DNA of 64,000 bases from Planctomycetota bacterium (GTDB lineage: Bacteria > Planctomycetota > UBA1135). The notes under the pieces are model-generated. The model did no database searches. It was not told the origin of the DNA and saw only the letters and a list, made by a program, of their open reading frames with translations. Positions 8,171 through 17,481 of the stretch are shown here, one piece after another. The translations under genes were made by a program, and so were the position numbers. Position 1 is the stretch's first letter; every line of letters starts with the position of its first letter. The stretch covers positions 124,001-188,000 of the forward strand of contig PAHY01000042.1 in NCBI GenBank assembly GCA_002705055.1, read 5' to 3'.

Positions 8171-10888
8171 CTAGAGTGCCGCCAGGTTGGCCTCGAGCAT
8201 GCCGGCTTCCTGCTGCAGCTCCGCAAGTCGTTCGCGCTCGGACTGCACCACTTCGGCATCGGCGTTTTGCAGGAAGCGCTCGTTGCCGAGCTTCTTCTCG
8301 ATGCCGCCGATCCCCTTCTGGACCTTGTCGAGCTTCTTCTGCAGCGAAGCCTGCAGCTTGGCCGGCTCGGTATCGGCGGCGAAGGGCAGGAAGACTGCGC
8401 CTGCCAGGGTCACGTCGGTCCCCGACTGCGCCGGCCGCTCGCCGCCGCGCTGCACCTGCAGGCCGTCCAACTTGGCCAGCCACAGGACCAGCTCCTGATT
8501 CTGCTTGAGGAGCTCAGCCGTCGTCGCTTCTTCCGCGAGCAGCTGACCCGCGGGCTGATCGCCCGCCGGAATCTCGAGCAGGGCGCGCACGTTGCGGAAG
8601 CCGCGGACCACATCCTGGAGCAGGGCGAAGCCCTGTTCGGCGGCCTCGTCGGCGGCCCCGGCCTGGGTCGGCCAGGCGGCGCGGATCAGCAGCTCTTCCT
8701 CGCCGCGGACTGCAGCCGGCAGTTCGGACCAGAGGGCCTCCGTGAGGTACGGCGTGAAGGGATGAAGCAGTTTCAGGAGGGCGTGCAGGACCTCCGCCAG
8801 CGTGCGGCGCACGCGCGCGGCTTCGGCGGCCTCGGCGCTGCCTGGGCCGGCATCCTCGCCCGCGCGCAAGCGGCGCTTGGCGGCCTCGAGATACCAGTCG
8901 CAGAAGTCATCCCAGGTGAAGCGATACAGCGCGGTCGCCGCGTCGTGGAAGTCGTAGGCATCCAGCGCCCGGCTGACCTCGGCGGTGGTGGCCGCAAGGC
9001 GCGCGCGGATCCAGCGATCCTCGAGCGCATCCGCTCCGGCGCCGGCGATCTCGCCCTCGAGATGTCCGAGGACAAAGCGCGCTGCGTTCCAGATCTTGTT
9101 GCAGAAGCGCTGGCCAAGCTCGAAACGATTCGCCGCCAGCTTCACATCCTGCCCCTCGCGGGTGAGGATCATCAGCGAATAGCGAACCGCATCGGCCCCG
9201 TACTGCTCGATCATTTCGACTGGATCGATGCCATTGCCGGCCGACTTCGACATCCGCTTGCCCTGCGCGTCGAGCACATTGGCGTGGATGTAGCAGGTCG
9301 AGAAGCACAGCTGCGGGTCGTCGTTGTCGTAACCCGTCGGGCCGTCCTCGTCGGTGAACGCGTAGCCGGCCATGATCATGCGCGCCACCCACAGGTAGAT
9401 GATGTCGCGCGCGGTCGACAGGAACTGCGTCGGGTAGAAGCGACGGTAGTCCTCGGTCGACTCCGGCCAGCCCAGCGTGGCGAAAGGCCACAGCCAGGAT
9501 GAAGCCCAGGTGTCCATGACGTCGTCATCCTGGCGCACGATGGGCTTACCGGTCTGCGGGTGCGGATCGCCGAGCGACAGCTCTTCGACCGAAGCGACGG
9601 GGACTTCGTCCTCGTCGTACCACACCGGGATGCGGTGCCCCCACCACAGCTGGCGCGAGATGCACCAGTCACGAACGTTCTCGAGCCAGTCGAGGTAGAC
9701 CTTCTCCCAGCGCGCTGGCTTGAACTTGAGCTTGCCGGACTTCGCCGCCGCGATGGCCGGCTCGGCCAGCTTCTCCATGGCGACGAACCACTGCTCGGAG
9801 ACCAGCGGCTCGATGGCCGTCTTCGAGCGATCCGAGATCGTGACGTTGTGGGTGTGGTCCTCGACCTTTTCGAGCAGACCCAGCTCGTCCATGGCAGCCA
9901 CCACGGCCTCACGCGCCTGCTCGCGGCTCATGCCGGCGAATCGCCCGCCGTTCTCGTTGATCGAGCCGTCCTTGCCGAGCACGATGATGATCGGCAGCCC
10001 CGCGCGCGCGCCGCGCTCGTAGTCGGCCGGGTCGTGGCCCGGAGTCAGCTTGACCGCGCCGGTGCCAAACTCGGCCTCGACGGTGTCGGCGGCGACGATC
10101 GGGATCTCGCGATCGACCAGCGGCAGCATCAGCTTCTTGCCGACCCAATCCTTGTAGCGGGGATCGTCCGGGTGCACCGCCACGCCGGTATCGCCCAGCA
10201 TGGTCTCGGGCCGGGTGGTCGCGACCGTCAGATGGCCGCTGCCATCGGCCAGCGGATAGCGCAGATGCCAAAGATGGCCCTTCCGGGTGACGTACTCGAT
10301 CTCGTCGTCCGAGACCGCGGTCTGCAGCTTGCAGTCCCAGTTGACGATCCGCGCGCCGCGGTAGACCAGGCCCTGCTCCCACAGGCGCACGAAGCTGACC
10401 CGCACCGCGTGCGACATGTCGTCGTCCAGGGTGAACTTGGTGCGCTTCCAGTCGCAGCTGGCGCCGAGCCGGCGCAGCTGGCCCAGGATCGTGTTGCCGT
10501 GGTGCTCTTTCCAGTCCCACACCTCCTGCAGGAAGGCCTCGCGGCCGAGGTCCTTGCGGGTGGTGTTCTTCTCCTGGAACAGCTTCTTCTCGACGACCGC
10601 CTGGGTCGCGATGCCGGCGTGGTCGGTGCCGGGCAGCCACAGCGCGTCGAAGCCCTGCATTCGCCGGTGCCGGATCACGATGTCCTGAATCGTGTTGTTC
10701 AGCGCGTGGCCCATGTGCAGCACGCCGGTGACGTTCGGCGGCGGCATCATGATGGTGAAGGTCTCGCGGCCGGACGCTTCGGCCGGTGGCGCGAAGCAGT
10801 CGTGGGCTTCCCAGCGCGCGTAGATCGCGTCCTCGAACTCCGCCGGCGTGTAGCGGGTCGGCAGCGTCGGTGCGGTGCTTTCGGTCAT
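8171..10888 (-). CDS. valS: Valyl-tRNA synthetase
   Basis: This class I aminoacyl-tRNA synthetase charges tRNA-Val. The 905-residue product has the HIGH-equivalent motif in PPPNVTGVLHMGHAL near residues 50-63. The KMSKS loop appears as RMSKSAGN near residue 544, a Lys-to-Arg change in the first position. It also has the editing-domain region, anticodon-binding domain and the C-terminal ValS coiled coil (last 65 residues, rich in Lys/Glu/Leu). Length is normal for the family. The RmlD-like gene ends two bases upstream, so the two are probably co-transcribed. Confidence 0.97.
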   Translation of the reverse strand: MTESTAPTLPTRYTPAEFEDAIYARWEAHDCFAPPAEASGRETFTIMMPPPNVTGVLHMGHALNNTIQDIVIRHRRMQGFDALWLPGTDHAGIATQAVVEKKLFQEKNTTRKDLGREAFLQEVWDWKEHHGNTILGQLRRLGASCDWKRTKFTLDDDMSHAVRVSFVRLWEQGLVYRGARIVNWDCKLQTAVSDDEIEYVTRKGHLWHLRYPLADGSGHLTVATTRPETMLGDTGVAVHPDDPRYKDWVGKKLMLPLVDREIPIVAADTVEAEFGTGAVKLTPGHDPADYERGARAGLPIIIVLGKDGSINENGGRFAGMSREQAREAVVAAMDELGLLEKVEDHTHNVTISDRSKTAIEPLVSEQWFVAMEKLAEPAIAAAKSGKLKFKPARWEKVYLDWLENVRDWCISRQLWWGHRIPVWYDEDEVPVASVEELSLGDPHPQTGKPIVRQDDDVMDTWASSWLWPFATLGWPESTEDYRRFYPTQFLSTARDIIYLWVARMIMAGYAFTDEDGPTGYDNDDPQLCFSTCYIHANVLDAQGKRMSKSAGNGIDPVEMIEQYGADAVRYSLMILTREGQDVKLAANRFELGQRFCNKIWNAARFVLGHLEGEIAGAGADALEDRWIRARLAATTAEVSRALDAYDFHDAATALYRFTWDDFCDWYLEAAKRRLRAGEDAGPGSAEAAEAARVRRTLAEVLHALLKLLHPFTPYLTEALWSELPAAVRGEEELLIRAAWPTQAGAADEAAEQGFALLQDVVRGFRNVRALLEIPAGDQPAGQLLAEEATTAELLKQNQELVLWLAKLDGLQVQRGGERPAQSGTDVTLAGAVFLPFAADTEPAKLQASLQKKLDKVQKGIGGIEKKLGNERFLQNADAEVVQSERERLAELQQEAGMLEANLAAL

Positions 10889-10890
10889 CG

Positions 10891-11838
10891 TCAGGTCTCC
10901 TGGCCGCGCCTGCCCTGCGAGGCGGCTGCAGCCGATCGAGCCAAGGATTGTCGCAGATCCGGCGGCTCAAAGCCCAGATCTCTGATCGCCAACTCGCAGC
11001 GCAGGATGAGCCGCGGCGGCCGCGGATCGCCCTGCCACGCGGCCAGCCGCGCGCGACGATGCACGAACTCGACGCCCGCAGCTGCGCACGCCGCCTGCCC
11101 CAGGTGGTAGCGATCGATCGCGTCGGCCCCGGCGAGGTGGTAGATCGGCTCGGGCGGACGCATCGCCGGGTCCGCCGCGGCGAGCCGCTCGAGCAGCTTG
11201 CCCAGCGGCGCGCAGAGGTCGGCGGCGTCGGCAGGAGCCCGCCACTCGTCCTCGAACAAATCCCAGGGCTGAGCCTTGCGCGCGGCTTCGACCAGGACCG
11301 CGTCCGCCCCCATCCGCGCAGGCCGCCCGGGCACCGCCGGCCCCAAGAGCAGCGGCAGCCGCACCACCACGCCCCCGCCGGCCAGACAGGCGCGCTCGCC
11401 TTCCGCCTTGCTGCGTCCGTAGGCGTGAATCGGCGCCGGCTCGGCGTCCTCGGCGAGCTCCTTCGCCTGACCGTCAAAGACCTGGTCCGTGCTGAGGAAG
11501 ATCACCCGTCCGGGGCAGGCTGCGAGGAACTCCTCGACCACCTGCACGTGCATCCGGTGTGCCAGCTCGGGCTGGCGCTCGCAGGCGTCGATCCGCGAGA
11601 CCGCCGCCGCGTGCAGTACGGCGCGCGGCTGCAGCGCGTCGACGAGCCGGCGTGCGGCGCCGGGCTGGCTGAGATCGCAGCAAACAAAAGGGGCGGCCCG
11701 CCAGGCCTCGGGCGCCTCCCGCCCGGCGACGACTACCCCCGGCCACTGCTCGACGGCGCCGCCGCGCGCCAGCCCGGCACCCAGTACGCCACCCATCCCG
11801 GTCAGGAGGACGGGCGCTTCCGGCTGCGTGGGGTCCAT
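10891..11838 (-). CDS. RmlD-like NAD(P)-dependent sugar nucleotide reductase/epimerase family protein
   Basis: This is an extended short-chain dehydrogenase resembling dTDP-4-dehydrorhamnose reductase. It has an N-terminal glycine-rich loop (TGMGGVLG, about 13-20), an STDQVFDG strand at 116-123 and the catalytic YGRSK (Tyr140, Lys144). The C-terminal half is typical of RmlD-fold proteins. The product is 315 residues from the ATG at 11838; a GTG one codon upstream (11841) is also possible. No other rhamnose genes are nearby, so it could act on another nucleotide sugar. It overlaps nothing and sits two bases before valS. It diverges from the lipid kinase gene across only 24 bases. Confidence 0.7.
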   Translation of the reverse strand: MDPTQPEAPVLLTGMGGVLGAGLARGGAVEQWPGVVVAGREAPEAWRAAPFVCCDLSQPGAARRLVDALQPRAVLHAAAVSRIDACERQPELAHRMHVQVVEEFLAACPGRVIFLSTDQVFDGQAKELAEDAEPAPIHAYGRSKAEGERACLAGGGVVVRLPLLLGPAVPGRPARMGADAVLVEAARKAQPWDLFEDEWRAPADAADLCAPLGKLLERLAAADPAMRPPEPIYHLAGADAIDRYHLGQAACAAAGVEFVHRRARLAAWQGDPRPPRLILRCELAIRDLGFEPPDLRQSLARSAAAASQGRRGQET

Positions 11839-11862
11839 CACGCCGCTAGGCTACTCGCTCGC

Positions 11863-12786
11863 ATGCGAGTCGCCCTGCTCGCCAATCCGTGGTCTGGCCG
11901 CGGGGTCGGCCCGACCCGCGCGCGGGCCATCGCCGCCGCGCTGCAAGAGCACGGCTGGGACGCCGACGTCCACGTAGGCGATTCGCGCTCGGCCACGGTC
12001 GATTGGGGTGCGCGCCTCCCCGAGGTAGCGGATCGGGCTGTGGTCGTCGGCGGGGACGGCACGCTCAATGCGGTCGTGGAAGGCATGCTGACGCTTGGCG
12101 CCGCCGACAGCGGGCTCCCCCCGGTGCTGCAGGTCGGCCTGGGCACCGCCAATCTGCTCACTCATGAACTGGGACTGCCACGCCGCAATCGGCGCCTGGC
12201 CCAGCTCGTCGAGCGCGGCACCGTGCAGGCCTTCGACCTGGGCGAACTGAGCCTCGCCACGGCCGAGGACGCGCCGCCCTCGCCGCGCCCGAGCCTGCTC
12301 TGCTGGGACTTCGGCCTGGGCGGAGCGCTGATGAAGGCGATGGACGAGGTGCGCACCGGCCCGATCCGCAAGAGCGACTACATGGGGCTGCTGTGGCGTT
12401 TGTTCCGCGAGTACAAACCCGTACCCCAGCGCGTGATCGCCGACGGCGAGGACTTGGGCGAGTTTGAGTACGGCATCGTCACCGGCATCCGCACCTATGC
12501 CTCCTCGGCCTTCAAGTTCCCCCGCTGCCAGTACGACGACGGCCTCTGGGAGCTCTACCTGATCCCGAAGGTCAACAAGCGCCGCCTGGCCAGCCTCGCC
12601 GGGCGCTCGCTGATCCGCCGGCTGGCCACGATGCCCGGGCTGGTGCACCGCACCGCGCGCCAGGTCGAGGTCAGCGGCCCGGCCCCGGCGCCGGTCCAGA
12701 TCGACGGCGACTACTACGGACACACTCCCGTATCATTCGGGCTCACAGGACGGCAACTGCCGATCCTTCGCCCTGCGCGCTCATGA
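11863..12786 (+). CDS. Diacylglycerol kinase / lipid kinase family protein (DAGK catalytic domain)
   Basis: The 307-residue product has the DAGK catalytic domain: NPWSGRG at 8-14, the ATP-binding GGDGTLNAV at 63-71 and GTANLLT, the counterpart of the family's GTGNDFA. A late VQIDGD segment is also present. Such enzymes phosphorylate diacylglycerol or sphingoid-type lipids, and some make unrelated products, so the substrate is open. The start at 11863 gives the usual N-terminal strand (MRVALLANP). The stop overlaps the kdsA start by ATGA at 12783-12786, coupling it to Kdo synthesis and suggesting a lipid A or phospholipid context. Confidence 0.8.
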   Translation: MRVALLANPWSGRGVGPTRARAIAAALQEHGWDADVHVGDSRSATVDWGARLPEVADRAVVVGGDGTLNAVVEGMLTLGAADSGLPPVLQVGLGTANLLTHELGLPRRNRRLAQLVERGTVQAFDLGELSLATAEDAPPSPRPSLLCWDFGLGGALMKAMDEVRTGPIRKSDYMGLLWRLFREYKPVPQRVIADGEDLGEFEYGIVTGIRTYASSAFKFPRCQYDDGLWELYLIPKVNKRRLASLAGRSLIRRLATMPGLVHRTARQVEVSGPAPAPVQIDGDYYGHTPVSFGLTGRQLPILRPARS

Positions 12787-13601
12787 GCCCTTCTCCCGTC
12801 GAGTTCCTGCCCGGCCGCCACGTCGGGCCCGGTCATGCCCCTCTGCTTATCGCTGGCCCCTGCGCCATCGAGGGGCCGCAGACCGTCGACTACGCCCACG
12901 CCATTCAGGAGGCCATCGACGGCCTCGCGGTGCAGTGGGTGTTCAAGGCTTCCTTCGACAAGGCCAATCGCACCTCGGTCGGCGGCGGCCGAGGGGTCGG
13001 CCTGGACAACGGGTTGGCGATCCTGCGCCAGATCCGCGACGAGCTGAAGGTCCCGGTGCTGACCGACGTGCACCTGCCCGAGCAGTGCTCTCCGGTCGCC
13101 GAGGTCTGTGATGTGCTGCAGATTCCGGCCTTCCTCTGTCGGCAGACCGATCTGCTTCAGGCTGCCGGCGCGACCGGTAAGACGGTCAACATCAAGAAGG
13201 GGCAGTTCCTGGCGCCGGAAGGCATGGCCAAGGCGGCCGACAAGGTGCGGGCCACCGGCAACGAGAAGGTCCTGCTGACCGAGCGCGGCACCTTCTTCGG
13301 CTACGGTCGCCTGGTCGTCGATTTCTCCGGCTTCGCCGCGATGCGCGAGGCGGCACCGCTGATCTTCGACGCGACGCATTCGGTGCAGCAGCCCGGCGGT
13401 CTCGGCGATCGCACCGGCGGCGACTGGGAAATGGCGCCGGTCCTGTTGCGCGCGGCCGCGGCCGTGGGCTGCGACGGCTGGTTCGTCGAGACGCACCCGC
13501 GCCCGCTGGAGTCGCCCTCGGACGGGCCCAACATGATCCCGCTCGAACACCTGCGGGAGACGCTCGAGCGCGCCCTCGCGGTGCGCGCGGCGAGCGCCTA
13601 G
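12783..13601 (+). CDS. kdsA: 3-deoxy-8-phosphooctulonate (Kdo-8-P) synthase
   Basis: This enzyme condenses phosphoenolpyruvate with arabinose 5-phosphate to give Kdo-8-phosphate for lipopolysaccharide core. The 272-residue product has the family motifs DKANRTS, VNIKKGQF and the THSVQQPGG segment. The IAGPCAIE motif carries Cys27 where metal-independent enzymes such as the E. coli type have Asn, so this should be a metal-dependent (class II) KdsA. The gene is translationally coupled to the lipid kinase upstream. Its stop shares a CTAG with the stop of the convergent sigma factor gene, leaving no space for a terminator. Confidence 0.95.
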   Translation: MSPSPVEFLPGRHVGPGHAPLLIAGPCAIEGPQTVDYAHAIQEAIDGLAVQWVFKASFDKANRTSVGGGRGVGLDNGLAILRQIRDELKVPVLTDVHLPEQCSPVAEVCDVLQIPAFLCRQTDLLQAAGATGKTVNIKKGQFLAPEGMAKAADKVRATGNEKVLLTERGTFFGYGRLVVDFSGFAAMREAAPLIFDATHSVQQPGGLGDRTGGDWEMAPVLLRAAAAVGCDGWFVETHPRPLESPSDGPNMIPLEHLRETLERALAVRAASA

Positions 13602-14371
13602 GCCTTTTCGCTGAAGCGTTCCTGCAGGCGCTCGACGATGCGGTGCAGGATCTTCGAGACGCGCGACTGCGAGATGCTCATCTCGTCGCCGATCTCTTTG
13701 AGCGTGCGACCCTCGAAGAAGCGCTTGTAGAGAATCTCGCGATTCTCGATCGACAGCGTGGCCGCGATCTGCTCGAGCAGCTCGCGACGGTGCACGTCTT
13801 CGCTGGGGCCTTCGGCGCGGACATCCTCGAGGAAGTCAAGGCCGGCTTCGCTTTCGCCGTCTTCCGAGACCGGCTTGCCACCTGCGAGGACGGGAGCTTC
13901 GTGGTCCTTGCCGAAGCGCTTGTGGTACTCCTCGAGGTTGAGGCCCAGCTCGGCGGCGATCTCCTGATCGACCGGGGCGCGCCCCAGCTCGCCGCGGAGG
14001 TTCTCGATGACCTCCTTCTTCTGGTTGAGGCGGTGGCGCATCGGCCGCGGCAGCCAGTCATGACGGCGCAGTTCGTCGAGAATCGCGCCGTGGACCCGGT
14101 GCTCGCAGAATGCCTCAAAGGGCACGCCGCGGGCAGGGTCGAAGTTCTGAATGGCCTGGATCAGACCGACATCCCCCGCTGCCTCGAGATCGGCCATTTC
14201 GACGGTGCGCGGCAGGCGCGCTTTGACCCGTCGCGCAACACGCGCGGCATGTGGCCGGTAGTACTCGACCAGAGCGTTGCGCGCGTTCAGACATTCCCCG
14301 GACCGGTAGTCCTCCCAGAGACGAACTAGGGCAGGATTCTCGGTGCGAGGGCGACGCGCTCGTTTGACCAT
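13598..14371 (-). CDS. FliA/WhiG-type RNA polymerase sigma factor
   Basis: This is an alternative sigma-70-family factor of 257 residues. Region 2 spans about 30-105 (the DLEAAGDVGLIQAIQNFDPARGVPFE and HGAILDELRRxDWLPR stretches match FliA/WhiG). Region 3 is near 107-170, and region 4 near 195-250 has a clear helix-turn-helix (TLKEIGDEMSISQSRVSKI). An insertion-like acidic segment joins regions 3 and 4. The start at 14371 (MVKRARRP) was chosen because the longer frame from 14449 adds unrelated sequence. It follows phoH and ybeY on the same strand with a 105-base gap, so it may be read from that operon or from its own promoter. No flagellar gene is present to support a motility role. Confidence 0.85.
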   Translation of the reverse strand: MVKRARRPRTENPALVRLWEDYRSGECLNARNALVEYYRPHAARVARRVKARLPRTVEMADLEAAGDVGLIQAIQNFDPARGVPFEAFCEHRVHGAILDELRRHDWLPRPMRHRLNQKKEVIENLRGELGRAPVDQEIAAELGLNLEEYHKRFGKDHEAPVLAGGKPVSEDGESEAGLDFLEDVRAEGPSEDVHRRELLEQIAATLSIENREILYKRFFEGRTLKEIGDEMSISQSRVSKILHRIVERLQERFSEKA

Positions 14372-14476
14372 GAGGTGTTTTTCGGGGGGAGAGATCGCGG
14401 GGTTCCCCGCGACTCGAAAAATTCCACCGAAAACTTGCGCGCGATGCAAGCAACTGCTTGCAAAAAATATCGCGAG

Positions 14477-14908
14477 CTACACACCCAGTGCTTGCATCAC
14501 GCGTACTTCGGCAGCGCGCATTTCAGCACGATCGGCATCGGTGTGGTCGTCATATCCCAACAAATGCAAGCAACCGTGCACGACGTAGAGCGTGCATTCC
14601 TGCTCTGCAGTTTGCCCGTGTTCGGCGGCAACACGCGCTGCCATCTCGACGTTGACAAGCAATTCTCCGAAGCAATCCTCTTCGCCGTACGGGAATGCCA
14701 TCACGTCGGTCGCGCTGGGATCATGCAAGAACTCACCGTGCAGCTGCGAGTGCTCTTCCTCGTCCATCAGCACCACTTCGACCCGCGCTGCGGGGCCGCT
14801 TTCCAGCTCCCACACTTTGCGCACCGCCTCGCGCACCTGTTGCACGTTCAACAAGGCGTCCTGCGTGGCGCGGATCGTGACCGCCACGGTCACGCCGGCG
14901 CTACTCAT
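14477..14908 (-). CDS. ybeY: Endoribonuclease YbeY (rRNA maturation and quality control)
   Basis: This is a single-strand endoribonuclease acting in 16S rRNA 3' end maturation and ribosome quality control. The 143-residue product carries the zinc-binding signature HGCLHLLGYDDH (His111, His115 and a third His at 122). The upstream SATDVMAFPY segment is typical of the family. The ATG at 14908 lies inside the end of phoH, an 8-base overlap, so the two are translationally coupled, the classic phoH-ybeY pairing. The longer frame to 15019 overlaps phoH in a different frame and is not part of the protein. Confidence 0.93.
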   Translation of the reverse strand: MSSAGVTVAVTIRATQDALLNVQQVREAVRKVWELESGPAARVEVVLMDEEEHSQLHGEFLHDPSATDVMAFPYGEEDCFGELLVNVEMAARVAAEHGQTAEQECTLYVVHGCLHLLGYDDHTDADRAEMRAAEVRVMQALGV

Positions 14909-15848
14909 CGTCGCCGTAGGCTTCGACGATCCGCTGCACCAGAGCACTACGCTGCACGTCCGCCTTCGAAAACTCGATCCAGCTGACACCCGGAGTTCCC
15001 TGCAGGCGATCGATCGCATCGGCGAGTCCGCCCTTCTGCTCCTGCGGCAGGTCCGACTGAGTGCGGTCGCCGGTGACCACTGCCCGCGTGCCTTCGCCCA
15101 GACGCGTCAGGAACATCTTGAGCTGGCCCGTCGTGGCGTTCTGCGCCTCGTCCAGAATGACGTAGGAACGCGCCAGCGTGCGCCCGCGCATGAAGGCCAG
15201 CGGGGCGATCTCGACGATGTCCAGCTCGCGCATACGGCGGGCCTGCGCCGGCCCCAGCAGGTCGCTCATCGCGTCGAACAGCGGGCGCAGATAAGGGTCG
15301 ATCTTGTCTTCCAGATCGCCCGGAAGAAAGCCCAGCCGCTCGCCAGCTTCGACGACGGGCCGCGTCAGCACGAGTCGCTTCACCTCGCCGCGGCGCAGCG
15401 CCTGCAGAGCCGCCGCCACCGCGAGGTAAGTCTTGCCCGTACCCGCCGGACCGGTCGCAAGGATGAGGTCGTCACGCTGCAGTGCTTCGAGGTAGACCCG
15501 CTGCGCTTCGGTACGCGCGGTGGGCATCCGGCGCGGCTGCGTTTCATCCGGCAGCGCTTCGCCGAAGACGCTGCGCGCGCGTTCGGCGCTGGGGTCCATG
15601 CTGCCCAGCAGCGCCGTCTCGACTTCCAGCGGCCCCAGCTTGTCGCCGCGGCGCATGCGCGTGAGCAGATCTTCGACCCGCGGGACCAGCGCCTGCACGG
15701 CGTCGTCCGGGCCTTGGAAGCGAAGCTCTCCCCCGCGTGAACTGAGCCGCACACCGAGGCGGCGGCTGACCTGCTTCACGTGGCGGTCGTAAGGACCCAG
15801 AATCAGCTTCTCCTCGTCTAGCGAGAGCAAGGGAAGGCGGGTTTCCAT
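14901..15848 (-). CDS. phoH: PhoH-like P-loop ATPase
   Basis: This cytoplasmic ATPase of the PhoH/PhoL family is associated with RNA metabolism. The 315-residue product has an N-terminal KH-like region, then Walker A GPAGTGKT at 133-140. Later motifs are RPVVEAGERLGFLPGD and YVILDEAQNAT, with TGDRTQ near the C terminus. The ATG at 15848 was preferred; a TTG at 15914 overlapping the cdsA stop would add 22 residues. It precedes and overlaps ybeY, as in many bacteria, and follows cdsA by 62 bases, within the likely purA-uppS-cdsA-phoH-ybeY operon. Confidence 0.92.
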   Translation of the reverse strand: METRLPLLSLDEEKLILGPYDRHVKQVSRRLGVRLSSRGGELRFQGPDDAVQALVPRVEDLLTRMRRGDKLGPLEVETALLGSMDPSAERARSVFGEALPDETQPRRMPTARTEAQRVYLEALQRDDLILATGPAGTGKTYLAVAAALQALRRGEVKRLVLTRPVVEAGERLGFLPGDLEDKIDPYLRPLFDAMSDLLGPAQARRMRELDIVEIAPLAFMRGRTLARSYVILDEAQNATTGQLKMFLTRLGEGTRAVVTGDRTQSDLPQEQKGGLADAIDRLQGTPGVSWIEFSKADVQRSALVQRIVEAYGDDE

Positions 15849-15910
15849 GCGACGGCGAGAGGAGACGGAGGGGACGGAGCGCGAGGCGTGTTGCTTCAGG
15901 CGGGCGCGTT

Positions 15911-16726
15911 TCAATTCGCGAAGTAAGCCAAGTAGAGGTGCAACGCGGGGGCGGCGAGCAGGAAGGAATCGACGAGGTCGAAGGTACCGCCAAAGGCAGG
16001 CAAAAGCCCAGCCGAATCCTTGGTCCGGAAGCTGCGCTTCAACAGACTTTCCGATAGATCACCGAACTGCGCGCCGATATTGGCGACCAGCGCGGCGGGC
16101 AGCCAGAGCTGCCAGCCCGGGTTCTGGTCGAAGCAGGTCGACGCGACGATCCACCCGGCCAGCGCGGCTCCGCCCAGCGAGGCCACCGCCCCTTCCCAGG
16201 ACTTGTTCGGGCTGACCTCGGGGATCAGCTTGTGCCGCCCGAAGGCCGAGCCGACGAAGAAGGCCATGCTGTCGCCGGTCTTGGCGACGGCCACCACGAA
16301 GATCAGCCAGGCCCAGCCCTCGGGGAGTTCGCGCAGCGCGATCAGCTGAGCGAGCAGAAAGGGCACGGCCAGGAAGCCGAGCAGGGTGATGCCGAGGCGG
16401 TCGGAAGCCCCCTCCGGCTTGCGACCGAGCACCGAGATCAGCAACAGCGCCATCAGCAGGCCGGCCAGCAGATCGGCCGAGGCCCAGCCCAGCGCGGTGG
16501 CGAGCAGCCAGACGGCCCCCATCCCCAGCCCGATCGGGATCGACGGCGCCCGCCCATCCGAGCGCGCCATCATGTAGAACTCAGCCTGGGCAGCCAAGGC
16601 GAGCAGGCCGATGACCAGCGCCGAGGGGATGCCCTCGAAGAGATGCTTGTCGCTCCAGAACAGCCCGGTGACCACCGCAACCAGAATGCTGCCGTAGCGC
16701 AGGCGGGTCGCGACGACGCTGCTCAT
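15911..16726 (-). CDS. cdsA: Phosphatidate cytidylyltransferase (CDP-diglyceride synthase)
   Basis: This integral membrane enzyme makes CDP-diacylglycerol from phosphatidate and CTP for phospholipid synthesis. The 271-residue product has roughly seven hydrophobic segments. Near the C terminus it carries the family signature in the form SLLKRSFRTKDSAG followed by LLPAFGGTFDLVDS. The usual His-Gly-Gly is here Phe-Gly-Gly, a mild departure. The ATG at 16726 overlaps the uppS stop by ATGA, so the pair is coupled in the common uppS-cdsA order. Confidence 0.9.
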   Translation of the reverse strand: MSSVVATRLRYGSILVAVVTGLFWSDKHLFEGIPSALVIGLLALAAQAEFYMMARSDGRAPSIPIGLGMGAVWLLATALGWASADLLAGLLMALLLISVLGRKPEGASDRLGITLLGFLAVPFLLAQLIALRELPEGWAWLIFVVAVAKTGDSMAFFVGSAFGRHKLIPEVSPNKSWEGAVASLGGAALAGWIVASTCFDQNPGWQLWLPAALVANIGAQFGDLSESLLKRSFRTKDSAGLLPAFGGTFDLVDSFLLAAPALHLYLAYFAN

Positions 16727-17481
16727 GCCGAGGACTGCGGGGCCTGGGCGGCCGGATCGTTGTCGATCACCCGGCCGAATCGTCGGACGCGCTGGGCGTA
16801 GGCTTCGCAGCCGGCGGCGAGTTCGGCGCGACGGAACTCGGGCCACAGCACCTCGGTGAACCAGAACTCTGCGTAGCTGGCTTCCCAGAGCAGGAAGTTG
16901 GAGAGGCGCAGCTCTCCGGCCGAGCGGATCACCAGGTCCGGGTCGGGCATGCTCGGATCGTACAGCTCGCGGGCGATCGCGGCAGCGTCGATCTGCTCTG
17001 GGTCGAGCTCGCCGCGCACGGCCTTGCGAGCCAGCTCTTGGGCGGCGTCGGCGATCTCCTGGCGGCCGCCGTAGGAAAGCGCGAGGCGCAGGGTCATCCG
17101 ATCTCCGTGCGCGGTCTGCTGCTCGATCTCGCGCAGCACCTCGAGCACGTCGTCGGGCAGATCATCGAGCCGTCCCAGGCCGCGTAGCCGGATGCCGTTC
17201 TGAAGCAGCGTCGGCAGCTCGTCGCGCAGGAAGCGCTTGAGAAAGCGCATCAGCCCGCGGACTTCGGCCGCCGGCCGCTTCCAGTTCTCGACCGAGAAAG
17301 CGTACAGCGTGAGGTGCTCGATGCCCCATTCCGCCGCCGCCGTGGTGACATCGCGGACCGAATCCACGCCGGCTTCGTGCCCGCGCAGCCGCAGCATGCC
17401 GCCGCGTCGTGCCCAGCGGCCGTTGCCGTCCATGATGATCGCCACGTGTCGCGGCACGATCGACGGGGCCGGCGTGCTCAT
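16723..17481 (-). CDS. uppS: Undecaprenyl diphosphate synthase (cis-prenyltransferase)
   Basis: This enzyme elongates farnesyl diphosphate to undecaprenyl diphosphate, the lipid carrier for peptidoglycan and O-antigen. The 252-residue product has the Mg-binding start IIMDGNGRWA (Asp18), SVENWKRP, and the C-terminal RSxGE-type substrate loop. That loop reads RSAGELRLSNFLLW here instead of the common RTGGE. The ATG at 17481 overlaps the purA stop. Longer frames upstream lie inside purA in another frame and were discarded. Confidence 0.94.
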   Translation of the reverse strand: MSTPAPSIVPRHVAIIMDGNGRWARRGGMLRLRGHEAGVDSVRDVTTAAAEWGIEHLTLYAFSVENWKRPAAEVRGLMRFLKRFLRDELPTLLQNGIRLRGLGRLDDLPDDVLEVLREIEQQTAHGDRMTLRLALSYGGRQEIADAAQELARKAVRGELDPEQIDAAAIARELYDPSMPDPDLVIRSAGELRLSNFLLWEASYAEFWFTEVLWPEFRRAELAAGCEAYAQRVRRFGRVIDNDPAAQAPQSSA

